Positions 33,560 through 44,636 of a DNA stretch of 64,000 nt are shown one piece after another. Below the pieces are notes generated by a model. It saw only the letters and a list, made by a program, of their open reading frames with translations. It made no database searches and had not been told where the DNA came from. How positions within the stretch are numbered: the stretch's first letter is position 1; each line of letters opens with the position of its first letter. Origin of the DNA: Platanthera guangdongensis (lineage: Eukaryota; Streptophyta; Magnoliopsida; Asparagales; Orchidaceae); assembly GCA_039583875.1 (NCBI GenBank), contig CM077163.1, positions 113,903,213 through 113,967,212 on the forward strand, read 5' to 3'. The position numbers and the translations under genes are program-made.

Positions 33560-34701
33560 AAGACCATCTTTTGTATGGTGTGACGAATCCTCCCCTGCCG
33601 CGGGGGACACCTCCAGCCCCGAATGTGCTTCCACCCCCACCGGCTCCGACCCCGTTGCAGCAGACGGAGCTGGGACAAACTTTGACGGCCATATTGGAGG
33701 CCTTTAGGGCACAGCAGGCTTCGGCTCCTCAACCGAACCCCGGAGCGAACTGGTTGAGGACATTTCGGGGCCTTGCCCCACCATCCTACTTGGGGACAGA
33801 GACGGCAGTGCGCCCGGAGGAGTGGCTAGACATTATGTACGAGATGTTGTGGGAATACAGTGCCCGGTGGACCTGACAGTATCGTTGGTGGTTTCTTGTC
33901 TGGAGTCGCATGCGAAGAGGTGGTGGAAGTCGGTGATGGACACCACTTATGCGGGAGTTGATATCGTGGAGATTACTTGGGAGGAGTTTAGGGTGGCATT
34001 ACTGGAGCATTTTATGCCGCAGTCCGCAATGGATGAATTGGAGGATAGATTCTTGCAGATGAAGCAAGGGAACAAGACAGTTCTGGAATATCACCGGGAG
34101 TTTAGTCATTTGGCCCGGTTTGCGGATTCTTACAAGCTAGATGATGTGGGTTATGCCAAGAGGTTCTACAAGGGCCTCCGTGATGACCTGAGGCAGGCCC
34201 TCTTGTTCGTGTATGATGGTACCATGGCCAGGATGTTGGAGATGGCCAAGAAGCTGGAGGCGGACCAGCTTGCTGTCCGGGGCAGGAAGAGACATGGGGA
34301 TGATGCAGTGCTAGGAGGGAGAAGGGACCCGCAGAGGGGCCGGGTCATGGGAGAGAGAAGGAACGGGTATCAACCCCGCTAGGAGGAAAGGCATGAACCA
34401 AGGGAGCAGGTAGTGCTGGCCCCGCAGCCGCTACAGATGGGGGAGGTGCCCAGGATAGGGCAGGGACCAACCCCACCACAGCTGTGCTATCACTGCCATC
34501 AGCCAGAGCACATTCAAAGTAATTGCCCTATGAGGAATGGGGCCAGACCTGCTGCACAGGGTGGCCCACCGGCTCACCAGATGGGAGGTCGTGGACGTGG
34601 TCGCAGACACAGATTTCAGGATGGTGAACACAGGCAGGATGGGGAGCAGGTCTACGCTCTGGACTTAGCGCAGCCCCGAAACCCGAACAGGGTTATTGCA
34701 T
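33560..34701 (+). pseudogene. gag: gag of gypsy B (one frameshift, stop codon)
   Basis: A proline-rich N-terminus is followed by GLAPPSYLGTETAVRPEEWL. A frameshift comes near 33,860. Then the capsid core follows with HAKRWWKSV, WEEFRVALLEHFMP, LEYHREFSHLARFA and FYKGLRDDLRQAL, the standard chromovirus pattern. A TAG at 34,380 interrupts the frame. The zinc knuckle CYHCHQPEHIQSNC (near 34,484) keeps its C-C-H-C ligands. The frame then reaches N-R-V-I-A just before a candidate intron. No clear ATG opens the frame near 33,560, so the true start is uncertain. Confidence 0.85.
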
Positions 34702-34793
34702 GTATGAGAGTAATTTTTAGTATTGGTAGAATAATTACACAACCTAGATTAGAAAACTTTAGACCTAAGCTATTTTTCCTTTAACTAATTTAG
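34702..34793 (+). other. Candidate intron at gag-protease junction of B
   Basis: 92 bases, strongly AT-rich between GC-rich coding parts, begin GTATGAGAG and end AACTAATTTAG. Gag homology stops at its left edge and protease homology starts at its right edge, in phase 1 on both sides. The base before the GT is T (34,701) where A has G. With T, splicing would create a TGA, so this copy may carry a mutation at the donor. The position matches those in A and F. Confidence 0.55.
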
Positions 34794-37700
34794 GAATATT
34801 GATGGCATGCGGCAAACCTGCCCGTACCATGTTCGACACGGGGGCCTTCACACAACTTTGTGTCGGAGAATTTCATCAAGGATCTGGGCCAGATTCGATA
34901 TTATATGGGAGATGCCAGGAGGGTGCGTCTCCCCAATGGGATGGAGATCCAGTCCACAGAGAAGTGCCTTCTGACGGTTACCACAGACGGGTTAACACTC
35001 GAGGCCCCGACGACGATCCTGAGAATGCCGGACTTCAACCTTGTCTTGGGCATGACATGGCTTGTCTGGAACCATGCCCAGATTGACTGCCCGGCGAGGA
35101 GGGTCGTGCTAATACAAGTCGACATTTATGCGACATTCGATGGTACTACTCCGATTTTCCGCCACCTCCTTTCATCTATTCAGGCCGTTAAGGCCCACAT
35201 GCAGGGCGACGAGGTATATAAGGTGCTATTCGAGATGACTGAGGAGAAGGACCCGATAGTTAGCATTCTGGTGGTCTGTGACTACGCCGATGTATTTCGG
35301 GAGAAGCTGCCAGGACTGCCTCCGTAGAGGGAGAAGGAATTTCAGATTCAGTTGGTTCCAGGGGCTAAGCCGGTATCCAAGGCCCCTTATCGGATGGCCC
35401 CAAGGGAGCTGGCTGATTTTCGGACACATTTGCAGGAGTTGGTGGAAGAAGGAGTCGTCAGACCTAGTTCCTCGCCATGGGGAGCTCTGGTCCTATTCGT
35501 GAAGAAGAAGGATGACACTCTTCGCCTGTGCATCGACTATCGAGCACGAAACAGGCTGACCGTCCGAAATACCTATCCGCTCCTAAGGATAGACGAGTTG
35601 TTCGATCAGCTGGAGGGAGCCCATTATTTCTCAAAGCTGGACTTGAGGTCAGGATACTACCAGCTGCGGATCCAGGAGGAGGATATTCCGAAGATGACCT
35701 TCAGTAGCAGATATGGACTGTATGAGTTCATCGTGATGCCCTTCGGGCTCACAAATGCTCCACCAGCGTTTATGAGCCGCATGAACCGGGTCTTCGAGAC
35801 TTATTTGGATGTGTTTGTCATAGTATTCATAGACGACATCCTTATCTACTCTAGGATGGAGTAGGACCATGCACGGCACATGACACTGACTTTGGAGAGA
35901 TTGCGGGAGCATCGCCTCTATGCAAAGTTCAGCAAGTGTCAGTTCTGGTTGAAGGAGGTGTCTTTCCTGGGCCACATTATCAGCAGAACTGGGTTAGCGG
36001 TGGACCCTGCAAAGGTACAGGTAGTCAGGGATTGGCCAACACTGAAGACAGCCACAGATGTGCGGAGATTCCTAGGGCTTGCCGGTTATTACCGGAAATT
36101 TGTGGAGGGGTTTTCTCGGATCACCATTCCACTCACTTCGTTGACGAAGAAGGACATGCCCTTTGTATGGACACCACAGTGTGAGGCAGCCTTCCAGGAG
36201 TTGAAGAACCGACTCATCTCAGCCCCTATTCTGGCCCTTCCATCTGGGAAGGAAGGATTCCAGGTGTATACCGACTCATCATATCAGGGAATGGGAGCGG
36301 TGCTGATGCAGAACAGACATGTCATAGCATATTCCTCCCACCAGCTGAAGACCCACGAAAAGAACTATCCAGTGCACGACCTGGAGATGGGAGCAGTTGT
36401 ATTCATATTGAAGATATGACGACACTACATCTATGGAGTCCACTGTGATATATACTTAGATCATAAGAACCTTAAGTACGTGGATAAGCAGAAGGAACTG
36501 AACATCAGGTAGAGGCGATCGATGGAGTTTCTATCTGACTATCAGTACGAGATGCACTACCACCCGGGGAAGGCGAACATGGTAGCAGATGCACTGAGTA
36601 GGAGAGCCGCCACAGTGGGAGCAGAGCCTCAGCTGATGTCTATGGAACTGCTGTAGAGACTAGAGGACATGCACATTACTCTGGTGTCGTCTGATGACCC
36701 TGAGCTCTATGAGGAGTACTTGGCTGCGATGGGCGTCACCGATGACATCAGGGACCGAGTCAGAGAGGGATAGAGGCAGGATGCAAAGTTAGAGCCTATG
36801 TTCTAGGCCATAGAGGCAGGCACTACATGAGACTACACACTGAGGTATGTCCTGGTGTGCTTCAGAGGATAGGTGTATATACCGGAGGGAGGTCAGATCC
36901 GGGAGGACTTTATGACGGAGGCACACTGCAGCCATTATTCTGTGCACCTGGAGATCACAAAGATGACGACTGATTTGAAGAAGACTATGTTCTGGCCCGA
37001 CATGAAGAAGGATGTCACTTACTTCGTGACCCATTGTGAGACATGTCAGCTAGTGAAGGCAGAGTGCAGGAACCCCGCGGGATTGTTGCATCCACTCCCG
37101 ATGCCGGAGTGGAAGTTTGATGACGTAGCCATGGACTTCATACATGCGCTTCCCCGGTCTCGGACAGGGAATGACTCGATCTGGGTGATCGTTGATCGGT
37201 TGACGAAGGTGGCTCGATTTATACCGATCAGGAAGGACGATTCAGTGGGACTTCTAGTGAGGAAGTTTGGGGAGCAGTTCATTCGTTATCATGGCGTGCC
37301 CAGGCCAATAGTTTCAGATCGTGATGTGCGGTTTACATCTAGGGAGTGGCGGTCAGTTCAGGCATACTTGGGCACCCTACTGACCTTTAGCACAGCCTTC
37401 CACCCTTAGACGGACGGGCAGATAGAGCGCACAAATCGGATATTGGAATACCTGCTACGTCTGTGCATTCTAGACTAAGGAGAGCCATGGGACAAGATGC
37501 TGCAACTGGTAGAGTTCTCATACAGCAACAGTCATCAGGCCAGTATAGGTATGGCCCCCTACGAGGCTCTATATGGATGGAGGTGCATGACTCCCCTGTC
37601 ATGGATACAGGATGAGGACCCAAAGGTCCTGGGCTCGGAATTTGTGGAGGACACCGAGGCCTAAGTGAGACTGATACGGGAATGGATGTTGGAGGCGCAG

Positions 37701-38170
37701 AGCAGACATGCCAAATATTACGACGCACGACATCGACAAGTGGAGTTTCAGGTAGGAGACAGAGTGTTTTTGAAGATACGGCCGATGCACGGAGTCTCTC
37801 GAGTTCTCGGGCGGAGAAAGAAGCTCAGCCCGAGATACATGGGGCCCTACAGGATCCTGGAGAGTATCGGCCCCTTAGCATACAGGCTGGAGATGTTGCC
37901 AGAGCTGGAAGGCGTGCACGATGTTTTCCATGTGTCCTCCCTCAGGAGGGCCCTATTACCTCCAAAGCAGTAGATAGACACCACGGATGGGCCAGTAGCT
38001 TGTGACTGGTCAGTGCACATGGAGCCGGTCCGGATTGATGACACGGGAATGCGGGTCTTACGCCACAGGAAGGTCCCACTGGTCAAGGTTCTTTGGAGAA
38101 ATCACGGCCAGAAGGTGCACACTTGGGAGCCCCAAGACTTGATGCAGCAGCGGTACCCGGAACTCTTTAG
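34794..38170 (+). pseudogene. pol: pol of gypsy B (protease, RT, RNase H, integrase, chromodomain), dead
   Basis: The protease D-T-G is at 34,835-34,843. A one-base insertion near 34,848 shifts the frame, and from there everything stays in one frame. RT has [18 protein letters not shown] and the active site F-I-D-D at 35,826-35,837. RNase H starts at VYTDSSYQGMG (~36,267). Integrase has a zinc-binding region with HCETCQLVKAE (~37,032), MDFIHALP and SDRDVRFTS. A chromodomain-like tail with RIDDTGMRVLRHRK follows (~38,035). At least 13 stops interrupt the frame: 35,325; 35,862; 36,417; 36,510; 36,654; 36,771; 36,804; 36,828; 36,870; 37,407; 37,476; 37,662; 37,971. No further frameshift was seen. 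Confidence 0.92.
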
Positions 38171-38281
38171 TCAGGTATTACTCTCATGCTTTCAGGATGT
38201 TACAATTTTTCTTGCATACTTGAAACCCCGTAGGCCTAACTAGAATTTCGAGGACGAAATGTTTTGTTATATATTGGGATT

Positions 38282-41200
38282 TCTAACATCCCATTTCCGA
38301 CTAAACCCCCAAGAGTGGTTTTGGTCATGTCAAAACCCTAGGAAGCCCAAGGGACCAAGTGAAGAAGGACAAGGTGAAAATCACCTTGGTCTGCCTATAA
38401 CTCAGCCTTATATCAGCAAGGGGAGATTTGATCCGTCAGATCCTCTAGGAAGAAATAAACAGCCACACAAATTCCCTGAAAACAACTCTTCCGGGTCTGA
38501 CACGCCCGTATCGGCCCAGACACGCCCGTGTCGCCAGGCGTGTCGTCGGGCCGACGATCGTCGAGCTCATTTCGTCGCGCTCAGATCGACGATCGTCGAG
38601 TTTATTTCGTAGAATAGGGGGGAACACGCCCCCGACACACCTGTGTCACCAGGTGTGTTGTCAGCCCGACGATCGTCGACTTCATTTCGTCGATCTCAGT
38701 TCGACTATCGTTGATTTCATTTCGGAGAATAGGGGGAACACGCCCCCGACACACCCGTGTCGCCAGGCATGTTGTCAGCCCGATGATCGTCAAGCTCATT
38801 TCGTCGAGCCCAGCTCGATGATCGTCGAGTTCATTTCGTAGAACAGGGAGGAACACGCCCCCGACATGCCCGTGTCGCCAGGCATGTTGTCAGCCCGACG
38901 ATCATCGAGCTCATTTTGTCGAGCTCAGCTCGACGGTCGTCGATTTCATTTTGTAGAACAGGGGGGAACAAGCCCCCGACACGCCAGTGTCGCCAGGCGT
39001 GTCGTCAGCAGCTCATTTCGTCGAGCTCATTTCGTCGAGCTCATTTCGTCGAGCTCAGCTCATTTCGTCGAACAGAAGGGAACATGCCCACCCGACATGC
39101 CCGTGTCACAGCCGTGTCACCAGGCGTGACACGACGAATCTGGGCAGAATCGTCGTGAGTAGGAGAGAGAAATGAGGAAGGAGAGGGAAGGAAACGGTTC
39201 GCCGAAAGCAACATTTAATGGCTGAATTCAATTTCCCAGCAAAGTGGAGAAGTTTCCAACCGTTTCCCCTGGCCGTCAGACTTGGTTCGCCCCCCCCCCC
39301 CCCCTCCTCCATGACCGAGCCTAGCCATTAATGGCTTTTAAGGACATTAATGATCCAGACCCTCCTCTCCACTTCTGAACCTTTAAACACCACCAGTGAG
39401 TTGAGAGGTGGCTTCCCCAATCCTTACCTGAAGAAACTTAGCCTCCCCACCTTGCTGTTGCAGAAGCCGAGCGACACAACTTTCAGAAATGGCTTCCCGA
39501 CTATCTTCCCGACTTCAGGCCGCCGGCAAGGTCAATCCTTCTCCTCTCTATGCGTGCTAGATCTAGACTTGTTTGGGTTGAGAAATCGGGCTCAATTGAG
39601 CCTGATTGGGAGCTTGCAATTTCAGATTTTTCTTTGAAAATGGTGGTGTTGAGTTCGCCGGAATCCGCCGCCTCCGGCGGCATGGTCACTGCCAAATGCT
39701 AGCCACCACCTCAATGGAAGTGGTGGTGGTGGTGGCCTGCTAGGGAGGTGGTCGGGGTGGCCAGAAAGATGGCTGGAAGAGGCTCCAGGTCGGGCCAATC
39801 TTGGCCCTTGGCTGGAGGTTGAGGATGAACGGATGCCATCCGTTTTGATCAAGGCGATTCAAATGATATTAATGTTTTTGATTTTTCTGGAGATTATTCG
39901 CAGTTGATATTTTTAATTATTACAAATAATTAGATGCCTCTACTATAAAAGTGGTCAACATAGAAAATGTATCCCTTGTTGTCTAGTGTAATTTAAAATT
40001 GATTTCACGCAATATGAATTCCTGGTTGGACCACATCAGTCATTTTGGTGAGGTCTATCCATAGGGCTGTCCAGAGCCTAATTTAAGTGCCCACTCCAGA
40101 CCGTACATCCAAATAATCTGAAATTTGGGGAGGGCTATTCTTAGCTATATCTAGGACATATCCAAAAATTAGAATTTTTGGAAAAACGTTTACTATAGTT
40201 TTTTGAAAAATTTAATAAACCAAGTATAAATTAATTAGGTGTCATAAACACCTCAAACTCCCCCCAAATTTTGGTGGGTGGTCCTAGAGAGCATGCTAGG
40301 GCTCTGGTAAAAATTCAATCTCCTTTGGAGATGTTTTGATTAGGTTTTATCCAACCTTAGTTTGCCCCTCATAGGGTTAATTAGGTCAAAAGACCCCCTT
40401 TGGGTTTTGAGCAGTCAAATCACCTCAACAGAGGCTGATATTTTGGCCACTGACTCTCTATGGTATGACACACCCTCCAATTGAATTTGGGGTGGTTAAG
40501 AGTAGGGTAACCCTAAAACCCTAGGGAAGGTCCCTTTGATGGGGATTTTTAGGGTTTGAAGGTCATGGGGTCAAATGACTTTGGAATGGCATGAAAATTG
40601 GTAGAGAGGACCATAGGGTTAGTATAGTCCTCTGGTTAAAATTTCAGGGAATTTGGAAGTCTTAAACCCCCTCAAAACCATAACCCTAGTTTAGGGCACC
40701 AAACCTAATTTGGAGTATTAGGCTATCTAATCACTTTAAAATCACTTGAAATTTAGTTAGAGTAGTGTTTAAAGTTAGTACAAGCTCTGGAGATTTTGTT
40801 ATGAATTTAGGATTATTATTTTGGATACTTCATTAACAATTTAGCAATTTGAATTATTTACTTAGAAATTTATTATGAAGTAACTACTTGCTGGAAATTG
40901 ATGAACATTAGCCGAAGGACACCTTATTAAGTTTTAAAGCTCTGTGAAGTTTTATGGGTTTTTTGGAAGATTATTTCTAAGGGTTGCTTCATTAAGTATT
41001 GTTTCCCATGAAAACTTAATTTAATTTATTTTGGAGTCTAGCAAGCATATAAAATTATGATTTTTTTACAATGATCTTTGCTGAACCATATTAGGATTCT
41101 GTAATTTTTATATAATTTTCTGATGAATAATATTGGTACTTCCTTCTTTACATACGATTAAGGGAATTATTTTGGATAAATTAATTATAGGTCACATATT

Positions 41201-43154
41201 TTCTAAAAAATTATGGAAATTAGTATCTAGTAATATATCACTGTTATTTAGTGATCAAAATTTTTGGGTGGCCATTACTTGAGTACATCATATAGTTCAT
41301 GTTCAAAATTCCCCATGGCCAAATATTTGGAAAAATTCAATAAATATCAAATTAATTAGGAAAATTATGATTCTCTGATTTTAGACTAAACTTGTTATGA
41401 TATACCTCTGGTAAATTTTATAAGAGATTTGGAAGAAAATCCGGAGTACCTCCTTTATACATCTCATATAGTATAGGGTGGTCTGCATATAGTAACTGTG
41501 GAAACTAAACTAGAGTGGGTAATGAATTTGAAGAGTTGAATCCTTAGTAGGTTGCTGGTTTGGGTAAATAAAGGAGAGATTTGATCAAGGGTAGAAATCA
41601 ATAATAATAAGTGCCTTGCGAAAGGGAGCTTTGGACATAATCCCATCTTAGTTCCTAGTCCCTTCGAGAGCCCTTCACGGGGAATACCTTGGGCAGTCCT
41701 GGGGTAATGTAAACATTAGGAATAATTTGGGCAAGAGTAACCCTAATAATAGTTCCACCTTACACTCACACTTGTACAGGTAGGGAGATAAATTGGTAGT
41801 GAAAGGATAGCGTAGGCCCGTGGCCTAAGGGCTTACTAGTAGAGTTAAATGGACTCAGTATTGATTTGGAAGTCCGGGGAGCTGGATGCTCGGGGACTTG
41901 GAAAAAAAGGAGACTTGATTAGTCCAGGGAGCCGTGGGCTCGGGAATATGGTGAACTAGTAGGCTTGGTAGTCTAAGGAGCTGGAGGCTCGGTACTATAA
42001 TTAGATACAAACTATCATGGTTGCATGTGCGTAACAGTTGTGGGTCCTCGGTATTGGACGATCGATCACACCGTCGTCGGTACGTTGACTCGAGGAGACT
42101 AGCTGGTTTGCTAGAATAGTACGGAAATGTACGTGAGGGGCTAGACGGGGTAGTGTGGTCACCAGTCTAGTAGTGGAGAGGCCCAACCCACTGTCTCCGT
42201 TGGCCACGACGAGAGGCTCCTGAGAGTTTAGCTAACTCCAAAAAGGGGAACTAAAGGTCTGTGCGCATAGAGTCTTGTGTGAGTTGCACTTGCATGTACA
42301 TACCATATCATACTTGTATGTCATAGCATAATCATTGCATTTAACCCCTGACACCTATCATATAAAATGGTATGGGACGTTTTATACGATAAGCCCCGCA
42401 AAATGACCCGTTGGTCTATAGGGGTGATCCCTATAAATCAACGTTAATATTTCTCGTTGCTCTTACTTACTCTTCTTACTGCTTTTACTTACTTGCTACT
42501 CCTTACTGTTTACTTTTGTTACACACTTATTTACTCATGTTTAAATATTGTGATACCCCTGCTATACCTTATTATTTTATCCCTTAGGGTAGATGTCACC
42601 TGCTTGATTACACCTTTCTTTTGGTCCTCCTTTTCACTCCTTTCCACCCAGTTCCTAGGAGCCACTGGTAGAGGGGTGGGGGGTTGTTGGCTGAGTCTAG
42701 TTTGATTGACAGTCGTTTGACCACCATATTTTAGGTGCTTCAGATGGGAGATAGGGAACAACCATAGGAGATGTAACACCAGTAGGTTACGGTGCAGATG
42801 GAGAGGGGCCAGTGTAGCTCGGGTGGACAGGCATCCGGATCCGTGAGTGGAGCCGAGTATTAGTAGTTTTATTTTTATGAGTGAATTGTAGTGAGTTTAT
42901 CATGTACTGGGCTTAAGCCCGTATTTACTTTCTAGTGTGGACTATTTATTTCTCATGTGATTTCCTTCTTTATACTATTGTGGACTTGGATGCTTACACT
43001 TTCATTCATTATACATTCTGTCGATGGTGATCGATTTGGCCGGCAGAATCGACGTTTTGTAGTGATGATCTTCCCGGGTGCGAAGGTGTCACCGCAAAGC
43101 GGCGGTTCTGGGCCTAAGACCCCGGTGGTTGTTGCAAAAAAAGGGGGTCTTACA
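38282..43154 (+). repeat. 3' LTR of B
   Basis: Begins TCTAACATCCC (TG changed to TC) at 38,282 and ends GGGGTCTTACA at 43,154, 4,873 bases. It contains the palindrome array at 38,490-39,125. Small differences from the 5' LTR are scattered along the whole length. There is no supported gene. Confidence 0.93.
38490..39125 (+). repeat. Palindrome array in B 3' LTR
   Basis: The same kind of units as in the 5' LTR, with ACACGCCCGTGTC and CGACGATCGTCG-type palindromes. Unit details differ between the two LTRs: some copies here have CGATGATCGTC or CGACGGTCGTCG. Confidence 0.88.
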
Positions 43155-43353
43155 GGTCCTGGCTTGGCCTTTGGCCACAAGGCGGACTGTCATTGTGTCT
43201 GGCCTTGGAGTTGCATAGGCGGACTGGCTATCTTGCACATGCAGCGGTGGACTGGTGTGTGTGTATCTACTGGCTTGCGGATATAATTGTTCTTGTTGTG
43301 GATGTGGCGGTAATCCTATCAGCTAGGGCAGTGACCACACTCATCATCGTGCC

Positions 43354-43361
43354 TATAAATA
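43354..43361 (+). promoter_or_regulatory. TATA box of C 5' LTR
   Basis: TATAAATA in GCCTATAAATAGGACCC. In the 3' LTR the matching place (about 61,136-61,143) reads TAATAAGTA-like text, so that copy has lost it. Confidence 0.65.
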
Positions 43362-43967
43362 GGACCCATGTCACATCAGGAATAGATAGAATCGACGTAA
43401 GTGAACAGTAACTTAAGCCCGCAATAGTTGCTGTGAAATGACTTTTGGTGTCCGCGCGGTTTGATAGAGTTGACCGGGATGTACTGTGTAGGTTGTGCGA
43501 ATAGCGCTGTAAAGCCAGTACTTGGCTATGATTACAGTCATGGACTATGCGGACTCTGCGGTTATGCAACAGGCGGAAAACAGCAGGTCACGGATAGCGA
43601 CCAGACGGTCTTCTCTTTCGCAACTTGGTTTGGTGTTCAATAAGTTGCTTGCTTCAGGAGGACTATTCTATTCGGCATCGCAGCTTGTGCGGTCTGGCGG
43701 CTAGGTGACCTCGTGGTTAGGTAGCTTGTAGATCAGCGGCTAGAGCTAGCATTGGAATAAGGGGTAGTCTGCTTGGTTTGGGTTGCGGTCTGGCGACCTG
43801 GCAGACTGTGCGGACCCCACGACAGTAGACTGGCGGCTTGGTGTTTGAGTCTGCGTGGCTTGTTTTTCTTGTCTTGTATTTATAGTTCTCTCGTTTCCCT
43901 TTGGTGGTTTTGGTGAAGCATGTCTCGCCAAGTATGTCTCGTGTTGTAAAGAAGATTGATGTTAATC

Positions 43968-43973
43968 AATAAA
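43968..43973 (+). terminator. Polyadenylation signal in C LTR
   Basis: AATAAA in GTTAATCAATAAAGAC, kept also in the 3' LTR at 61,751-61,756. It would direct 3' end formation of element RNA. Confidence 0.5.
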
Positions 43974-44059
43974 GACTCTTATGCTGCATGTGTTTCTGGT
44001 TGTGACTATCTTTGGTTGAGATTACCCCTGCTAACTCCAAGCTCCGGGAAATTTCAACA

Positions 44060-44072
44060 TGGTATCAGAGAC
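44060..44072 (+). other. Primer-binding site of C
   Basis: TGGTATCAGAGAC follows directly after the LTR end. It is complementary to plant initiator-Met tRNA. Confidence 0.8.
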
Positions 44073-44202
44073 AGGTTGTAGTGGATAAGCAGTGATCAAC
44101 TAAAGTGGTTGTTGCTCTTGTGAAGAGGGAACCAGTGGTTGAACCTTGGTAGTGGAAGATGCAAGTTGTCTTGGAATTGAACTCCTTATAGAGACAACCT
44201 AA

Positions 44203-44636
44203 GATAGGTGGAAGTTTTGTATGGAGAGCTTTCTTCTTATCGAGGACCGTTGGGAGGTAGTATATAGAGCAGAAAAACAGGAGGCTACTGCTGGCAATGC
44301 TGAAGAGATGAGAGCATGGAAGGAGAAAAATGTGAAAGAAGAGTCTATTCTCAAGCAAGTGATCTCATCGGAGCTCTTGGACCACATCAGTGGATGTCGG
44401 TCAGCTATGGAGGTTTGGACTTACCTTGATGGGTTGTTCAGGAAGGAGGTGAAGGTTGCTGTAGAGGATGGTCCTTCTACTTCATATCAGCAAGAGAGGA
44501 GTGTTTCTCCTAGGCATGATGAGAAGAGGAAGGAAGCACCAAGGTGCTATAAATGCAAGCCACATGGTCATCTCAGGAAAGAGTGCAAGGCTGTCTTGCT
44601 CTAAGCAAACATAGCTCATGTTGGGAGTAAGGAGAA
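44203..44636 (+). pseudogene. gag: gag of copia C (shortened)
   Basis: The frame carries W-K-F-C-M-E, matching the WKxxME motif at the start of copia Gag; the first ATG is at 44,221. It continues through LKQVISSELLDHISGC and WTYLDGLF to an intact zinc knuckle, CYKCKPHGHLRKEC (C-x2-C-x4-H-x4-C, near 44,551). A TAA at 44,602 follows it, but the same frame carries on to the insertion point of A at 44,636. The segment between the UBN2-type domain and the knuckle is shorter than usual. An in-frame stop at 44,200 removes the N-terminus. Confidence 0.75.

Larger units (their letters stand above)
28521..43154 (+). mobile_element. Full-length Ty3/gypsy chromovirus B (long LTRs)
   Basis: 14,634 bases with two LTRs of 4,865 and 4,873 bases and a 4.9-kb internal region holding gag, protease, RT, RNase H, integrase and chromodomain in the Ty3/gypsy order. 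A perfect five-base TSD, GGTCC, flanks it (28,516-28,520 and 43,155-43,159). It lies in the 5' LTR of C. Coding regions are dead. The LTR start TGTAACATCCC and the C-terminal domain place it near the Tekay-type chromoviruses; the clade is an inference. Confidence 0.93.
43155..44059 (+). repeat. 5' LTR of C, right part
   Basis: Begins with the second GGTCC and continues in register with the left part: the uninterrupted form GTGGCGGTCCTAACTTGG is present at 60,933 in the 3' LTR. It contains a TATA box (43,354) and AATAAA (43,968), and ends TTTCAACA at 44,059. It is non-coding. Confidence 0.85.
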
